The position numbers and the translations under genes were made by a program. This document shows, in pieces, positions 23,258-32,811 of a stretch of 64,000 nt of DNA (within the stretch, counting starts at the first letter, position 1; the number at the start of each line of letters is the position of its first letter). Under the pieces are notes generated by a model. It was not told the origin of the DNA, ran no database searches, and saw only the letters and a program-made list of their open reading frames with translations. The stretch lies in assembly GCA_036245525.1 (NCBI GenBank), contig BTPG01000005.1, positions 182,704,245-182,768,244 on the forward strand, read 5' to 3'. The DNA is from Semisulcospira habei (taxonomy: Eukaryota; Mollusca; Gastropoda; Semisulcospiridae).

Positions 23258-23625
23258 GGTTGTGTCCCTGGATAGAGAGAGGCGGCTCGGTCCTGTGGCT
23301 TCCGAAGACTTCCGGCTTTCAACAGGACGTCATAAATCTTCTGGTAGAAGAACCTTCCTTCTCCAGGAAAGGAATTGCTATTTGTCTTTCGTCGGCGTTT
23401 TTGTAGCTATTTCCTTATTTGCAGGGTGGGCAAGCTACCCCCACGCCCAACCCCCTTACTAGGAGGACCAGGTTTTTTTTTTGTCTGGGTCACCTTCCCT
23501 TAGACCATGTTGGTTCACGGCAACTTATTTCATTCGGTGCACCCCTCTCGCGAGGGACCCCCTATCCACCACGCAGTGGACGCGCCTCAACGCCATATGG
23601 TTCCAGCGCGAGGATTGTACAGAAT

Positions 23626-24264
23626 GGAAGTAAGTTATTTCTGGGAGTTGTCAATGCGCTAAATACTATTTTTGAGTGGAGCTCATTGTCGTTGTGTGTT
23701 TGTCCACTTTGAAAAAGGGCATTAAATCGAAAATTTGAATAAACGTTTATTGTTTCCTCTCGATCTCATCCTTTCAAAGCGCGTTTCTTTCTTTGATAAG
23801 TGATTTTTTTTTACACTTTCTTTGGTCTGGATATCGTGATAACAGGAAAACAACGAGGTGTTTGTCCACTTTGAAAACAATCTGTTTCCCGAAAATATAG
23901 AAAACTATTTTGTCCTGTTTCGTTTGATACGTGTTTCATTTTTGCTCCACCACCAACCGCCACCACCACCACCAACAGCAACAACATCGACAATAACAAC
24001 TACACTGTCACAACTACCACCGTGCGCACTTAACAGTTATGGCTTGTGCGACACCCAAAAACATGCCGTACAATAATATTGTGCAACTTTGTATTCTAAT
24101 CGCGTTTCAGACGCCATAAACACGTGTACTTACAAAGCATTACAAATCTGTCCGTCGTGATAACGCAATAAAACAGTCTCTTAATACCTGAGGCCAGCGG
24201 CATGAGGAGTCATAAACCCAGTTCACGCCACTAAGCAAGGTGCAGCTGTAGATGAGCGCCTTGT
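23626..24264. other. Intronic sequence, nothing recognised
   Basis: A CACCAC-rich stretch at 23948-24000. GAATAAACGTTTATTG at 23737 could be an old LINE tail. No exon seen. Confidence 0.5.
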
Positions 24265-24316
24265 TTAACCCTTATCATTCGGAATACACCAGTGTGTGAA
24301 ATAAGTTTGACTAAAA

Positions 24317-24377
24317 TAGTTCAAGGGTAGTGCCAGAATAGGAGGCGCCAAGCTATTCTGGCACCACCCTTGAACTA
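24317..24377. mobile_element. Type-A hairpin with deleted core
   Basis: TAGTTCAAGGGTAGTGCCAG and its complement flank a shortened GGAGGCGCC core. A TTAACCC lies upstream at 24265. The right end is not identifiable. Confidence 0.7.
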
Positions 24378-24781
24378 AAGCCATTGGTCTAGATCCTTAT
24401 CTGTAAGTACTGTAATGTAGCTTGCATATGGCAGTGTACAAGTTTGAAGCTTTCAACCTCAGTATATATGGGTTCAAGTATTGTTACGCATACATCTGAA
24501 GAAACGTTTCAGCACCATTTGTGTTCGTTATGCCTTGTCGACACGCGTAATGAACTTAAACAGCAGTTTGGACACGCACGCGTAATCGCACTTATTTATT
24601 CTGCAAGCGTTGTATTTCTAGAACGGAGTGGAGTCATTGTCAGGTCACTTGATCTAAAAACGACGTGTGCTGAACTGAATTGTCCTGTGTCTAAATGAAC
24701 CATAGCTAGACCCGTGTGTTGCGTTTCGTAACCACCTGTTACAGAAGCGCGTCTTTGAACAGTGCCGGCGGTAGTGGACCC

Positions 24782-24982
24782 TTAACCCATTGAGCCCCGA
24801 TGCACTACCGCAGGAAATGGAACGACCATGATAATTCAAGGGTAATGCCAGATTAGCTTGGCGCCATCAGGCGCCAAGCTAATCTGGCACTACCCTTGAA
24901 TTATCACGGTCGACCCATGTCCTGCAAATGGTACTTTGTCGTTAGGTGACTCCTCCAACGGCCTTGGCTTTAAATGGGTTAA
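24782..24982. mobile_element. TTAA hairpin MITE, type A
   Basis: TTAACCCATTGAGCCCCGA at the left and AAATGGGTTAA at the right. Stem 24818-24915 around GCGCCATCAGGCGC with almost perfect arms. Confidence 0.88.
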
Positions 24983-25307
24983 AGGAGGGCGCAGGATGTA
25001 AGCTGACTCATGCAACGGACACCTTATATATAAGAGCTTCTTGAGATTTATTCCCCGACTGACACCAGAGTATTGTACAGCTCTTGCCAAGTCATGGTTC
25101 AACATATTTGTCTGCTAGCCCCATTCACACTTGACAAAGCTTTCTTTTTTGCAACTTGCTCTTTGGAAATCTTCCGATGTCATCGTAGGTATCCACTTGT
25201 GCAATATTTCTCTTTCGGCTCGAATACAGTATAATATGTGGAGTCAAAAATAAATAGACTAGCCGTTTCAGCCCTACAGCTAAATGGTGCCAGCTTGCAT
25301 GACCATC

Positions 25308-25386
25308 ATAGCTCAAGGTTAGTGTCTCATTTAGCTGGGCGCCTCTCCCGGCGCCCAGCTAACGAGGCACTAACTTTGAGCTATGT
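25308..25386. mobile_element. Diverged type-A hairpin
   Basis: CATAGCTCAAGGTTAGTG pairs with CACTAACTTTGAGCTATG around GGGCGCCTCTCCCGGCGCCC. The arm sequence differs from the other copies, but changes on one side are matched on the other. Confidence 0.75.
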
Positions 25387-25567
25387 TCTATAGTCCGCAA
25401 AAGTTGCCGAAAGTCAAGTGTGTGTATTTTGTGCCTATCTTTCTTTTCTTTTTTTGACAAAGGACTTGTTGACCCAGATTATGTATCTCATGTCTATTGT
25501 TTGCGATTTTTTTTATTTAACCGTGCTTCTTAACCGCTACAATAGTTCACCCAACCCGGAGGTTTTT

Positions 25568-25686
<119 letters not shown>

Positions 25687-25784
25687 AAGCCTTCCGATTG
25701 CTTTACTGAAAAACAAAATTGTGTGAATCGGGATCACCACATCATCATCATAAACACGGACAAAGAAACAGTAACTCATATTAC

Positions 25785-25999
25785 TTAAGCCATTTAGCCC
25801 GGCCTGACGCACTACAGCGGGAGATGGATCGACCATGATAATTCAAGGGTAGTGCCAGATTAGCTTGGCGCCTGTCGGCGCCAAGCTAATCTGGCACTGC
25901 CCTTGAATTATCATGGTCGATCCATTTCCTGCAACTGGTGCATAGTCATTAGATGACGTCTCCAAAATTTGGGAAATACGGCCGCGTTGAGTCCGTAGG
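25785..25999. mobile_element. TTAA hairpin MITE, type A
   Basis: Left TTAAGCCATTTAGCCCGGCC, stem 25829-25923, then GGTGCATAGTCATTAGATGA. The right TTAA end has decayed. Confidence 0.8.
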
Positions 26000-26185
26000 T
26001 CACGACCCATTTGCATGAATTGTGTGAGAATACACAAGTGCAAACACAAGTGACAATAATTAGCAGTAACGACAATTAGCAGTAACGACAACAATTAGCA
26101 GTAACGACACCCTGTTTTTACCTGTGCCTACTCGCATGGCTTGTGAAAAGAAGGGCAGGAAAGTCTTGGTTATGAGAATCCACCT

Positions 26186-26485
26186 CATTCTTTCTCCGGG
26201 TACTCCGGTTCTTCCACTCCCTTCACTTTGGTACCGGTTTTCAGGCCACTTTATAAATTTCAAATACAAGCGATCAAAATTTCCGAAACCTCAGTAGCTG
26301 AGCTGAACCCACGCACCTCGTGAATGTCCTGTGTCTGTCTTGTACTGTGTTTGTCTTCAGAATGAGTGCGTGTGTGTCACGTGAGCGTGCGTGTTGGGTT
26401 CAGTTCGCGGCGCTTTGAGCCCATTCGCCGAATTGGGAAAAAGCGCCTATATAATAACCGGTATTATTATTTTTATTATTATTCG
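26186..26485 (+). mobile_element. (ATT)n-tailed retroposon, plus orientation
   Basis: Contains CTCCGGGTACTCCGGTTCTT, GGCCACTTTATAAATTTCAA, GTTCGCGGCGCTTTGAGCCC, AAAAAGCGCCTATATAATAA and a (TTA)n tail. It is the same element as the minus-strand copies at 1663-1925 and 38325-38654. Short TTAGCAGTAACGACAA repeats precede it (26055-26110). Confidence 0.75.
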
Positions 26486-26616
26486 CGAAAATGTGCACAT
26501 AAAGCATTGCCTGGGGCAACTGTTGAGGCCATGGAAGATTTGGTACTTGATAATATGCTCCTGACGGGTTAAATTGCACAATATTCCAACACTTCAGGAA
26601 ATTCACAATAGTGACC

Positions 26617-26776
26617 TTAACCCTTTTATGCCACGCAACTGCGCGAGATATAGATCCTCATGAGCCCTCGCAAATGCGGGGGCTTATGAGGTTTTATACC
26701 TCAGTCTTGCCGAAACCACTTTGTAGGCTATCGATGTCCACTGGACAGCTGTGGCGTACTGTAGCAGGAAAGGTTA
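26617..26776. mobile_element. TTAA MITE, type C
   Basis: TTAACCCTTTTATGCCACGC at the left, AGGAAAGGTTAA at the right. The inner hairpin TAGATCCTCATGAGCCCTCG lies at 26650-26700. Confidence 0.7.
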
Positions 26777-26914
26777 ATTACGCCTATACAAATGGCTAGT
26801 AATGCCGATGATGCAGTGGCTTAGCTCATTAGCTGTGGCGTACTGTAGCAGGAAAGGTTAATTACGCCTATACAAATGGCTAGTAATGCCGCTGATGCAG
26901 TGCCTTAGCTCATT
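26747..26914. repeat. 84-bp tandem duplication
   Basis: AGCTGTGGCGTACTGTAGCA starts at 26747 and 26831. The two 84-bp copies differ at only a few positions and overlap the ends of the two neighbouring MITEs. Confidence 0.92.
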
Positions 26915-27121
26915 CAGCCCCGACACACCACAGCAAGATATGGATCGGGCATGATAGTTCAAGGGTGGTGCCAGAATAGCTTGGCGCCCGTAGGCGCCAA
27001 GCTATTCTGACCACCACCCTTGAACTATCATGCTCGATCTGTCTCTAGGATTGTAATGCCAGTCCTTGAGAGGGCAACTTCAAAATTTGGAGATTTCGGT
27101 CCTTGGGTTACAATGTGTTAA
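26905..27121. mobile_element. TTAA hairpin MITE, mixed A/A2
   Basis: The left part (TTAGCTCATTCAGCCCCGAC) is type A and the right part (GATTTCGGTCCTTGGGTTAC) type A2, joined by one hairpin at 26944-27038. TTAA at 27118-27121. Confidence 0.8.
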
Positions 27122-27693
27122 CTAGTTGGATGTTTTCTTCATTTTACTAAATTCTAGCAAATTAACGGTGTCCTGAATAAGCCCGCATACGGTATATGAT
27201 TATGCGTGTCTGTGATGGTCCTAAGGTCCAAAATCAGAAGCCAGGACCCATATTTCAATGAATTGACCCCTTTGCTGCCAGAGTCTAGAAATTATGTCAA
27301 TGACTACAACCATCACAGACTCCGTTGATTAACCCTGTCTGTCCGAGGCACACGCCACTATAAAATATGAATGAGGCCATTAAGAGGATAGTGCACTCAT
27401 GAGCCTCCTTCCCCCCCCCCCCTTCCCCTCCATCTGCATTTTGCAGTTGGATGTTGTTTGCTGCGCTTCGGTAGCGAAAGAATTAACTACTCATTTACAG
27501 CAGAAAGCGAAAAAAAAATGGTACATCAAATCAGCCTTCAAAGTTTTTTAACGGAACTTTAAGGTGGTGTGTCACAACGAAGGAAGGGACAGAACCCTGG
27601 CTTGTGCGAGTGATGTGATCTTGATTATCGAGCGCTCCGCAAGGTCCTGCACACATAATACTGATAACATGATAATTATATTATATCAACTAG

Positions 27694-27758
27694 TTAACTC
27701 ATTCGAGACGTGCCGCATCCGGATACGCGGCTTCAGCGGCACGTCTCGAATGGGTTAA
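27694..27758. mobile_element. 65-bp TTAA MITE, type B
   Basis: TTAACTCATTCGAGACGTGC and its inverted copy flank CATCCGGATACGCGG. This is the smallest complete palindromic element in the window, with TTAA on both sides. Confidence 0.88.
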
Positions 27759-28076
27759 CCCTTTCACTGCCAGTGGACACAGACTGTGTCGTGTCCAAAA
27801 TTCTTGTTAATTCAAATCCAAAGTCGGTGCTTCAGCTGTCCAAATATGGCCGAATAGCGAAAGACCTAGACTATGATGCTCAAGTTCTGAGCCACAGCAG
27901 TTGAGGGGGGGGGGGGGTGTGCATGATGATCTATGTCTCTTGCAGTTGGATCGTGTTCAGTTTTTCTTGGGTTTGACTCAAAACAAGAAACATTATTTTG
28001 TTGTAAGAGGGCAAGGACATGGCGGCGGGCAAAATCGAAGGAGGAAAATAAAGGAGGGGGGGGGGGTGGTGATTGG

Positions 28077-28450
28077 TTGGTTGGTTGGTTGATTGTACAT
28101 TGCTTAACGTCCCGACAGCAACAAGACTTTCTCAGGACGTGCCTGCACTGCTTGTGAAAAATAAAACAACTTAACAGAAAATTGAATGTATGTCGCCAGC
28201 CGGTCTAATACGCTAAATAAACCTAAGACCATTATTTTAGCAACACACATACAATATCAAGAGCTACAGGCAGCGCAGACAGTAGGGAGAGTTTAAAAAA
28301 GGAAGGAAAATACAAGTGAATGGACCAAGGGTACACAGAAACACATGTCCCAGAATAGAGGGGAAAACCCACCCTGTGGGGGTGACCCTGGGAACTAAAA
28401 AGTAAACCCCAACCCCGTCCCCCAGGGCAGACCAGGGTGAGGGTGCGGGG
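28077..28450 (-). mobile_element. SINE-like retroposon S1, copy 2
   Basis: On the minus strand it matches copy 1 from the TGTCGGGACGTTAAGCAATG end (tail (TTGG)n at 28071-28092) to the GGGGGACGGGGTTGGGG start. Target duplications are not clear in the G-rich flanks. Confidence 0.85.
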
Positions 28451-28559
28451 GGAGGGGAGGGGAGAAAGTGAGAGGAAAACGCGTGTCTATGATATGTTAA
28501 TCCGTTTGTGCATGCAGCCATGTTAGGTGACTAATTTTCTATAACGTTTTTGTTTCCAG

Positions 28560-28602
28560 ACAAATGTTCCCAGACAACATAGTGCAGGCCACATTTCAGA
28601 AG
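28560..28602 (+). CDS. EAAT: EAAT, 43-nt micro-exon
   Basis: One base completes the arginine codon of the preceding exon, then 14 codons read QMFPDNIVQATFQK. SLC1 relatives have NMFPxNLVxAxFxQ at this place, after TM3. The acceptor TTTTTGTTTCCAG precedes it and GTGAGT follows. It ends in phase 0. Confidence 0.92.
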
Positions 28603-29030
28603 GTGAGTTGACTTCCCTTTTTCACTCATACAGAATCGCGTCATTTATTTTATTATCATTTCTTATTTCGTATTTTTGTGGTTGTGGTAGTAGGTTTATT
28701 ATCATTCGTTTACTATTTATTTATTTACTTATATATTTATTATGGCTGGAAACACCCTGACAAATAGGTAAATTTACACATAACTTGTGAAAGTAAAATG
28801 AAATAATGAAGGGGCTCATAAGGCTCATTGCCAGTGCGTAAAAGGCCATCGTGCAGACGTGGGCTGCCGTTGGCCCCATGGCCTTTTGCGCATTAGGTGC
28901 GTCGTCTTGGGTTCCTTCATGTTTTATTTGTGTGTCCAACTAAACGGACACACATCTCGGGGAGGGGAGGTAAGCAACTTATGATCATTTTTGCAAACTA
29001 ATAGGACACAGCTTTCTGTGTTTTGTACAG
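28603..29030 (+). other. EAAT intron, 428 nt
   Basis: Donor GTGAGT, acceptor TTTTGTACAG. AT-rich with a TTTATTTA-rich patch at 28640-28745; a GC-rich imperfect inverted repeat lies around 28845-28895. Confidence 0.85.
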
Positions 29031-29157
29031 ACTTTGACCGAACTTGTGGAGATAAAGGAAAAGAAACCAGAGTCCACTCTCAATGTTACCACAATGGCCA
29101 CGACCCTCGCCGCGGCACTGACTACTCTGATGGAAAATATGACCACCGTCGCTCCAG
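29031..29157 (+). CDS. EAAT: EAAT, extracellular loop exon
   Basis: Encodes TLTELVEIKEKKPESTLNVT, a run of T/A/L residues, and ENMTTVAP. This is the variable extracellular loop before TM4, which in EAATs is N-glycosylated. Two sequons (NVT and NMT) are present. It starts in phase 0 and ends in phase 1 at GTAGCC, a weaker donor than the others. Confidence 0.9.
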
Positions 29158-29597
29158 GTAGCCTGACCCGTCCCAGAAATAACCAACAAACAAAGAAACG
29201 CGCTTTGGAAGGAAAGGCTTTACTGTTTTGTACATGTCCGTTTAAAGCGTGTTCCTTTACGTCTAATCTGTTTGGTCTGAACTTCACTTTTATTTTGGCG
29301 CGTAAAGTTACAGGTGTGTGCTGGTCTCTGATTTTGCACCTTACGGCTCTTAGTGTTCTCTCATACAGGAAAGCCAAAGCACATGCATATTACTTTTGTC
29401 GCCACGTATTTGTGCGCTGTTTTGCAATTTTGGGGTCAGTTCCATGAGTGAGCTTAGTCCTGCGCCAACCACTAAGCAAGGTGCTCCGCTATAGCGGAGC
29501 AGCTTCCTTAGTGGCTGGCGCAGGACTAAGCTCACTCATGCAACTGGACCCTGAGGGGCACACGCTTCATTGTACTGTTTGTTATTCCTCTCATCAG
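29158..29597 (+). other. EAAT intron, 440 nt, with a large hairpin
   Basis: Donor GTAGCC, acceptor CTCTCATCAG. More than a quarter of it is the inverted repeat listed separately. Confidence 0.85.
29433..29552. repeat. 120-bp inverted repeat in an EAAT intron
   Basis: GAGTGAGCTTAGTCCTGCGC pairs with GCGCAGGACTAAGCTCACTC. The centre GCTCCGCTATAGCGGAGC is itself a perfect palindrome. A partial relative (CGCCACTAAGCAAGGTGC) occurs near 24227. Probably a MITE, ends undefined. Confidence 0.8.
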
Positions 29598-29784
29598 AAA
29601 CGCCGAAGCCCAAGTTCAAGCCCACCCTGGTTGACGTCAAAGGGATTAACATGCTGGGTCTAGTCGTGTTCTCCATCGCTATGGGTATAGCTATCAACCA
29701 CCTGGGACCAAAGGGAAAGCCACTGAAGGATCTTTTCGAATCCTTGTCCGACACTACCCTCGTTCTCGTCAACGTCGTCATCTG
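29598..29784 (+). CDS. EAAT: EAAT, TM4-TM5 exon
   Basis: Encodes the residues TPKPKFKPTLVDVKG, then INMLGLVVFSIAMGIAINHL (matching the G-x-NxLGLVVF motif of EAATs), GPKGKPLKDLFESLSD and LVNVVIW. Membrane segments carry no charge apart from the connecting loop. Begins phase 1, ends phase 2 within the tryptophan codon. Confidence 0.93.
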
Positions 29785-30034
29785 GTGAGTGACGTATTGA
29801 GAATGACGTCATGAGTGAAGATATGAGTGAATGTACTCACCCAGCCATGCAAAACATTTTTTTTTTCCAGATGGTACATTGATATTATTATTGCATGCAT
29901 TGCTATTGAAGTCGACATTGCTTATAACATGGTCGGACATAACAAAAATCGGATATATAACAACTTTTCTGAGATCCCGACCACAAACTTACCATGTACA
30001 TTATTTCGCGTATTACAAACTTCGGAGATAGAGA

Positions 30035-31720
30035 GAGATGTGATGCAGTCGTTATCACCCTGTACAAGAACAAAGGCGAGAAGTCTGACTGTTCCAACTA
30101 TCGGGGAATTACCCTGCTGTCCATTGCTGGGAAAATCCTTGCAAGGCTGCTCCTGAATCGGCTGGTACCTGCCATCGCTGAAGACCAACTCCCAGAGGGC
30201 CAGTGTGGCTTCAGAGCAAACAGGAGCACCACCGATATGGTCTTTGTGCTGAGACAGCTACAGGAGAAGTGCCGCGAGCAGAACAAAGGGCTGTATGTAA
30301 CATTTGTCGACTTAACAAAAGCGTTCGACACTGTGAGCAGGCAAGGCATGTGGCAGATCCTGGAGCGACTTGGCTGTCCCCCAAAGTTCCTCAACATGAT
30401 TGTCCAGCTACACGAGGACCAGCAAGGCCAGGTCAGACTCAACAATGACCTCTCAGAACCATTCCCTATTCTCAACGGTGTAAAGCAGGGCTGCGTGCTG
30501 GCACCGACCCTCTTCACCATCTTTTTTAGCATGATGTTGAAGCAGGCCACAGTGGACCTCGATGATGACGATGCAGTGTACATCAGGTATCGTCTCGATG
30601 GCAGCCTGTTCAACCTCAGACGACTGCAAGCCCACACGAAAACCCTAGACCAACTGATTCGTGAGCTGCTTTTTGCTGATGATGCTGCCCTCGTTGCACA
30701 CACAGAGAGAGCCCTGCAGCGCATCACGTCTTGCTTCGCAGATGCTGCCCAGCTCTTTGGACTCGAGGTCAGTCTTAAAAAGACAGAGGTCCTCCATCAG
30801 CCGGCACCCAAGACAGTGTACCGCCCTCCTCACATCACCATCGGCGAGTCTGAACTAAAGTCAGTGCACCAGTTTACTTACCTTGGCTGCATTATCACGT
30901 CGGACGCCAAGCTGGACAAGGAGCTTGACAGCAGGCTGGCAAAAGCGAACAGCGCTTTCGGGCGACTTTTCAAGCGGGTGTGGCACAATCAACAGCTGAA
31001 AACAGGCACCAAGACCAGCGTGTACAGAGCTGTGGTCCTCACCACCCTGCTGTATGGTTCCGAGTCCTGGGCCCTCTACCGCAGCCAACTACGACTCCTC
31101 GAACGCTTCCACCAGCGCTGCCTGCGAACCATCCTGGGCATTCACTGGAGTGACTATGTCACCAACGTCGAGGTCCTTGAACAGGCTGAAACTGTGAGCA
31201 TCGAGGCTTTGCTGCTGCGGACACAGCTCCGCTGGGCGGGGCATGTCTCCAGGATGGAGGATCATCGCCTACCAAAGATCACCCTGTTCGGCGAGCTTGC
31301 TACTGGACACCGTGACAGAGGGGCACCAAAGAAGAGATACAAAGACTGTCTCAAGAAGTCACTTAGTGCCTGCCAAATCGACCACCACCAGTGGTCTTCG
31401 CTTGCTGCGGACCGTGACACCTGGCGCTCCACCATTTACAAGGCAGCTGTCTCCTTTGAGGACTCTCGCAGAGCTAGCCTTAAGGACAAGCGGCTCAGGA
31501 GAAAAAACAGAGATGCCGCAGCTCAGAACCCTGGCCATACCTTCCCCTGCAGCCACTGCGGTCGAACCTGCCTGTCTCGGATTGGCCTCCGCAGCCACGA
31601 ACAAGCCTGCAGACGTCGTGGGCAACTCCTATAAAATCTTCGTTCGCGAAGTCAAGCCAAGACAAACTTCGGACATAACAACACACATGTTTAGGTCCCC
31701 TTGCATATTAGTGTATGATG
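30035..31720 (+). mobile_element. LINE reverse transcriptase, 5' truncated, sense to EAAT
   Basis: Begins inside the RT domain, has no endonuclease, and ends after a short UTR near an ATGATGACGATGATGATT tail (about 31716-31735). The exact left junction is not visible and no target duplication could be fixed. Confidence 0.8.
30045..31634 (+). CDS. Reverse transcriptase with C-terminal zinc finger (LINE)
   Basis: Open for about 530 codons. Order of motifs: YKNKGEKSDCSNYRGITLLS, QCGFRANRSTTDMVF, YVTFVDLTKAFDTVSR (first catalytic Asp), GVKQGCVLAPTLF, LLFADDAALVAHT (catalytic DD), FTYLGCIITSD, LLYGSESWALYRSQ, then RWAGHVSRMEDHRLPK and a C-terminal FPCSHCGRTC..GLRSHEQAC zinc-finger-like motif. This is the RT of a non-LTR retrotransposon; the clade is not fixed by eye, but it differs from both the RTE at 19946-23613 and the CR1-like copy at 16.4 kb. 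All catalytic residues are present. Truncation leaves no promoter or endonuclease. Confidence 0.9.
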   Translation, partial: AVVITLYKNKGEKSDCSNYRGITLLSIAGKILARLLLNRLVPAIAEDQLPEGQCGFRANRSTTDMVFVLRQLQEKCREQNKGLYVTFVDLTKAFDTVSRQGMWQILERLGCPPKFLNMIVQLHEDQQGQVRLNNDLSEPFPILNGVKQGCVLAPTLFTIFFSMMLKQATVDLDDDDAVYIRYRLDGSLFNLRRLQAHTKTLDQLIRELLFADDAALVAHTERALQRITSCFADAAQLFGLEVSLKKTEVLHQPAPKTVYRPPHITIGESELKSVHQFTYLGCIITSDAKLDKELDSRLAKANSAFGRLFKRVWHNQQLKTGTKTSVYRAVVLTTLLYGSESWALYRSQLRLLERFHQRCLRTILGIHWSDYVTNVEVLEQAETVSIEALLLRTQLRWAGHVSRMEDHRLPKITLFGELATGHRDRGAPKKRYKDCLKKSLSACQIDHHQWSSLAADRDTWRSTIYKAAVSFEDSRRASLKDKRLRRKNRDAAAQNPGHTFPCSHCGRTCLSRIGLRSHEQACRRRGQLL

Positions 31721-31775
31721 ACGATGATGATTATCGTCATAGTCATCATCATTGCAGTCTTGTAAGTGGCACTGC

Positions 31776-31872
31776 GACGCAGGCAGCGGTGATCCGCCAC
31801 AATGTGACGTCACGCGCAGTGCAGAGCACTGCGTGTGACGTCACGTTATGGCGGATCACCGCTGCCTGCGCC
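31776..31872. repeat. Hairpin with two CRE octamers before an EAAT exon
   Basis: Arms of 47 bp (31776-31822 and 31826-31872) pair with about four mismatches and a three-base loop. Each arm contains TGACGTCA (31805-31812 and 31836-31843), the cAMP response element consensus, and GGCAGCGGTGATCCGCCA. It ends 63 nt before the splice acceptor. Confidence 0.88.
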
Positions 31873-31935
31873 CCAGACAGTGCAGAAAGCCGTAAGATCC
31901 AGAATAAAAAGACCCACACACGATTACTGTTTCAG

Positions 31936-32169
31936 GTACTCCCCCATCGGAGTGTTGTTTCTTGTGACAGAAGAAGTGGTGTCCATGAAAGACCCGAAGC
32001 AAACGTTTGAGCAGCTGTCGTTCTACTTCATCACCGTGATGGTGGGGCTGGCTATCCACGGGTTCATTACACTGCCGGCTATTTATGCCGTCATCGTTCG
32101 AAAAAATCCGTTCAGGTTCATGTACGGTGTGCTGCAGGCCTTGGTTACTGCTCTCGGCACCTCGTCAAG
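31936..32169 (+). CDS. EAAT: EAAT, TM5-TM6 and HP1 exon (234 nt)
   Basis: Reads YSPIGVLFLVTEEVVSM, an amphipathic stretch, VMVGLAIHGFITLPAIYAVI, VRKNPFRFMYGVLQALVTAL and GTSS. The RKNPF motif and the start of the serine-rich re-entrant loop HP1 (GTSSSSATLP across the junction) are diagnostic. It starts and ends in phase 2. I recall mammalian SLC1 genes also having a 234-nt exon here. Confidence 0.95.
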
Positions 32170-32290
32170 GTACTGATTTATTAAATTATTATTTTGTTTA
32201 TTTCTTTTCTTTAAGTTGGGTTTTTAGTCGATGTTTAAAGATCGACTTATTAATTAGATTTTCAGTCATAATCAATCAGTCAGTCAATCA

Positions 32291-32345
32291 GTGCTGTCGG
32301 GACGTTAAGCAATGTACATTCAATCAGCCAATCAGTCAGTCGATT
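32291..32345 (+). mobile_element. S1 SINE, 3' end only
   Basis: GTGCTGTCGGGACGTTAAGC then AATGTACATTCAATCAGCC, matching the last bases of the S1 copies, with an AATC-like tail. Confidence 0.7.
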
Positions 32346-32357
32346 AATCAGTGGTTT

Positions 32358-32490
32358 AATCCATCCATCCATCCATTTGTCCATCCATCCATCCATCCGT
32401 CAATCCATCCCATCCCATCCCATCCCACCCCACCGCACCCCACCGCACCCACCCCACCCCACCCCACCCCACCCATCCCATCCCATCACT
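32358..32490. repeat. CCAT and CCCAC simple repeats
   Basis: (ATCC)n passing into CCCATCCCATCC and CCCCACCCCACC. Confidence 0.9.
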
Positions 32491-32572
32491 ATTCGTTTGA
32501 AATCATTTGCAGCTATTTTATCCATTCATACCCACATTTCGGGATTTTCGCCTTAGGGCTGAACTTCTTTAC

Positions 32573-32785
32573 AAACACATTTAGCCCCGACTCGCTGCAT
32601 CAAGTGATGGATCGACCATGATAATTCAAGGGTTGTGCCATTTTAGCTTGGCGCCGGCAGGCGCCAAGCTAATCTGGCACAACCCTTGAATTAGCATGGT
32701 CGATCCATTACCAGCAACTGGTACACAGTCATTAGGTGGCACCTCCAACATCAGGTAAATGTGGTCTTGGGGAAGACTGGGTTAA
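32573..32785. mobile_element. TTAA hairpin MITE, type A, next to a splice acceptor
   Basis: Left end ACACATTTAGCCCCGAC has lost its TTAA; right end AGACTGGGTTAA keeps it (32782-32785). Stem 32609-32706 around GCGCCGGCAGGCGC. Confidence 0.85.
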
Positions 32786-32811
32786 TATCAGTCCACCTGG
32801 ACATTGTGCAG

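Larger units (their letters stand above)
19946..23613 (-). mobile_element. Full-length RTE-type LINE with 12-bp target duplication
   Basis: It is flanked by identical ATTGTACAGAAT at 19934-19945 and 23614-23625. On the minus strand it runs from a 5' UTR (23613 to about 23258) through an apurinic endonuclease, a linker, reverse transcriptase and a C-terminal region to a very short 3' end with a GTAAGTAAGTA tail. Less the nested SINE it is about 3.3 kb, the usual size of RTE elements. Several frameshifts and a catalytic change make it inactive. Confidence 0.92.
29785..31935 (+). other. EAAT intron, 2.15 kb, with a LINE
   Basis: Donor GTGAGT, acceptor ACTGTTTCAG. It contains the same-strand LINE fragment and a CRE-bearing hairpin close to the acceptor. 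Confidence 0.88.
32170..32811 (+). other. EAAT intron, 642 nt, made mostly of repeats
   Basis: Donor GTACTG (weak), acceptor ACATTGTGCAG. It contains an S1 SINE 3' end (32291-32345), CCATCCAT/CCCACCCC repeats (32360-32490) and a TTAA MITE ending 26 nt before the exon. Confidence 0.85.

Noticed and set aside
31243..32010. 255-codon + strand frame overlapping an EAAT exon
   Set aside because: Out of frame with both the RT and the EAAT exon; it crosses the hairpin and the acceptor.
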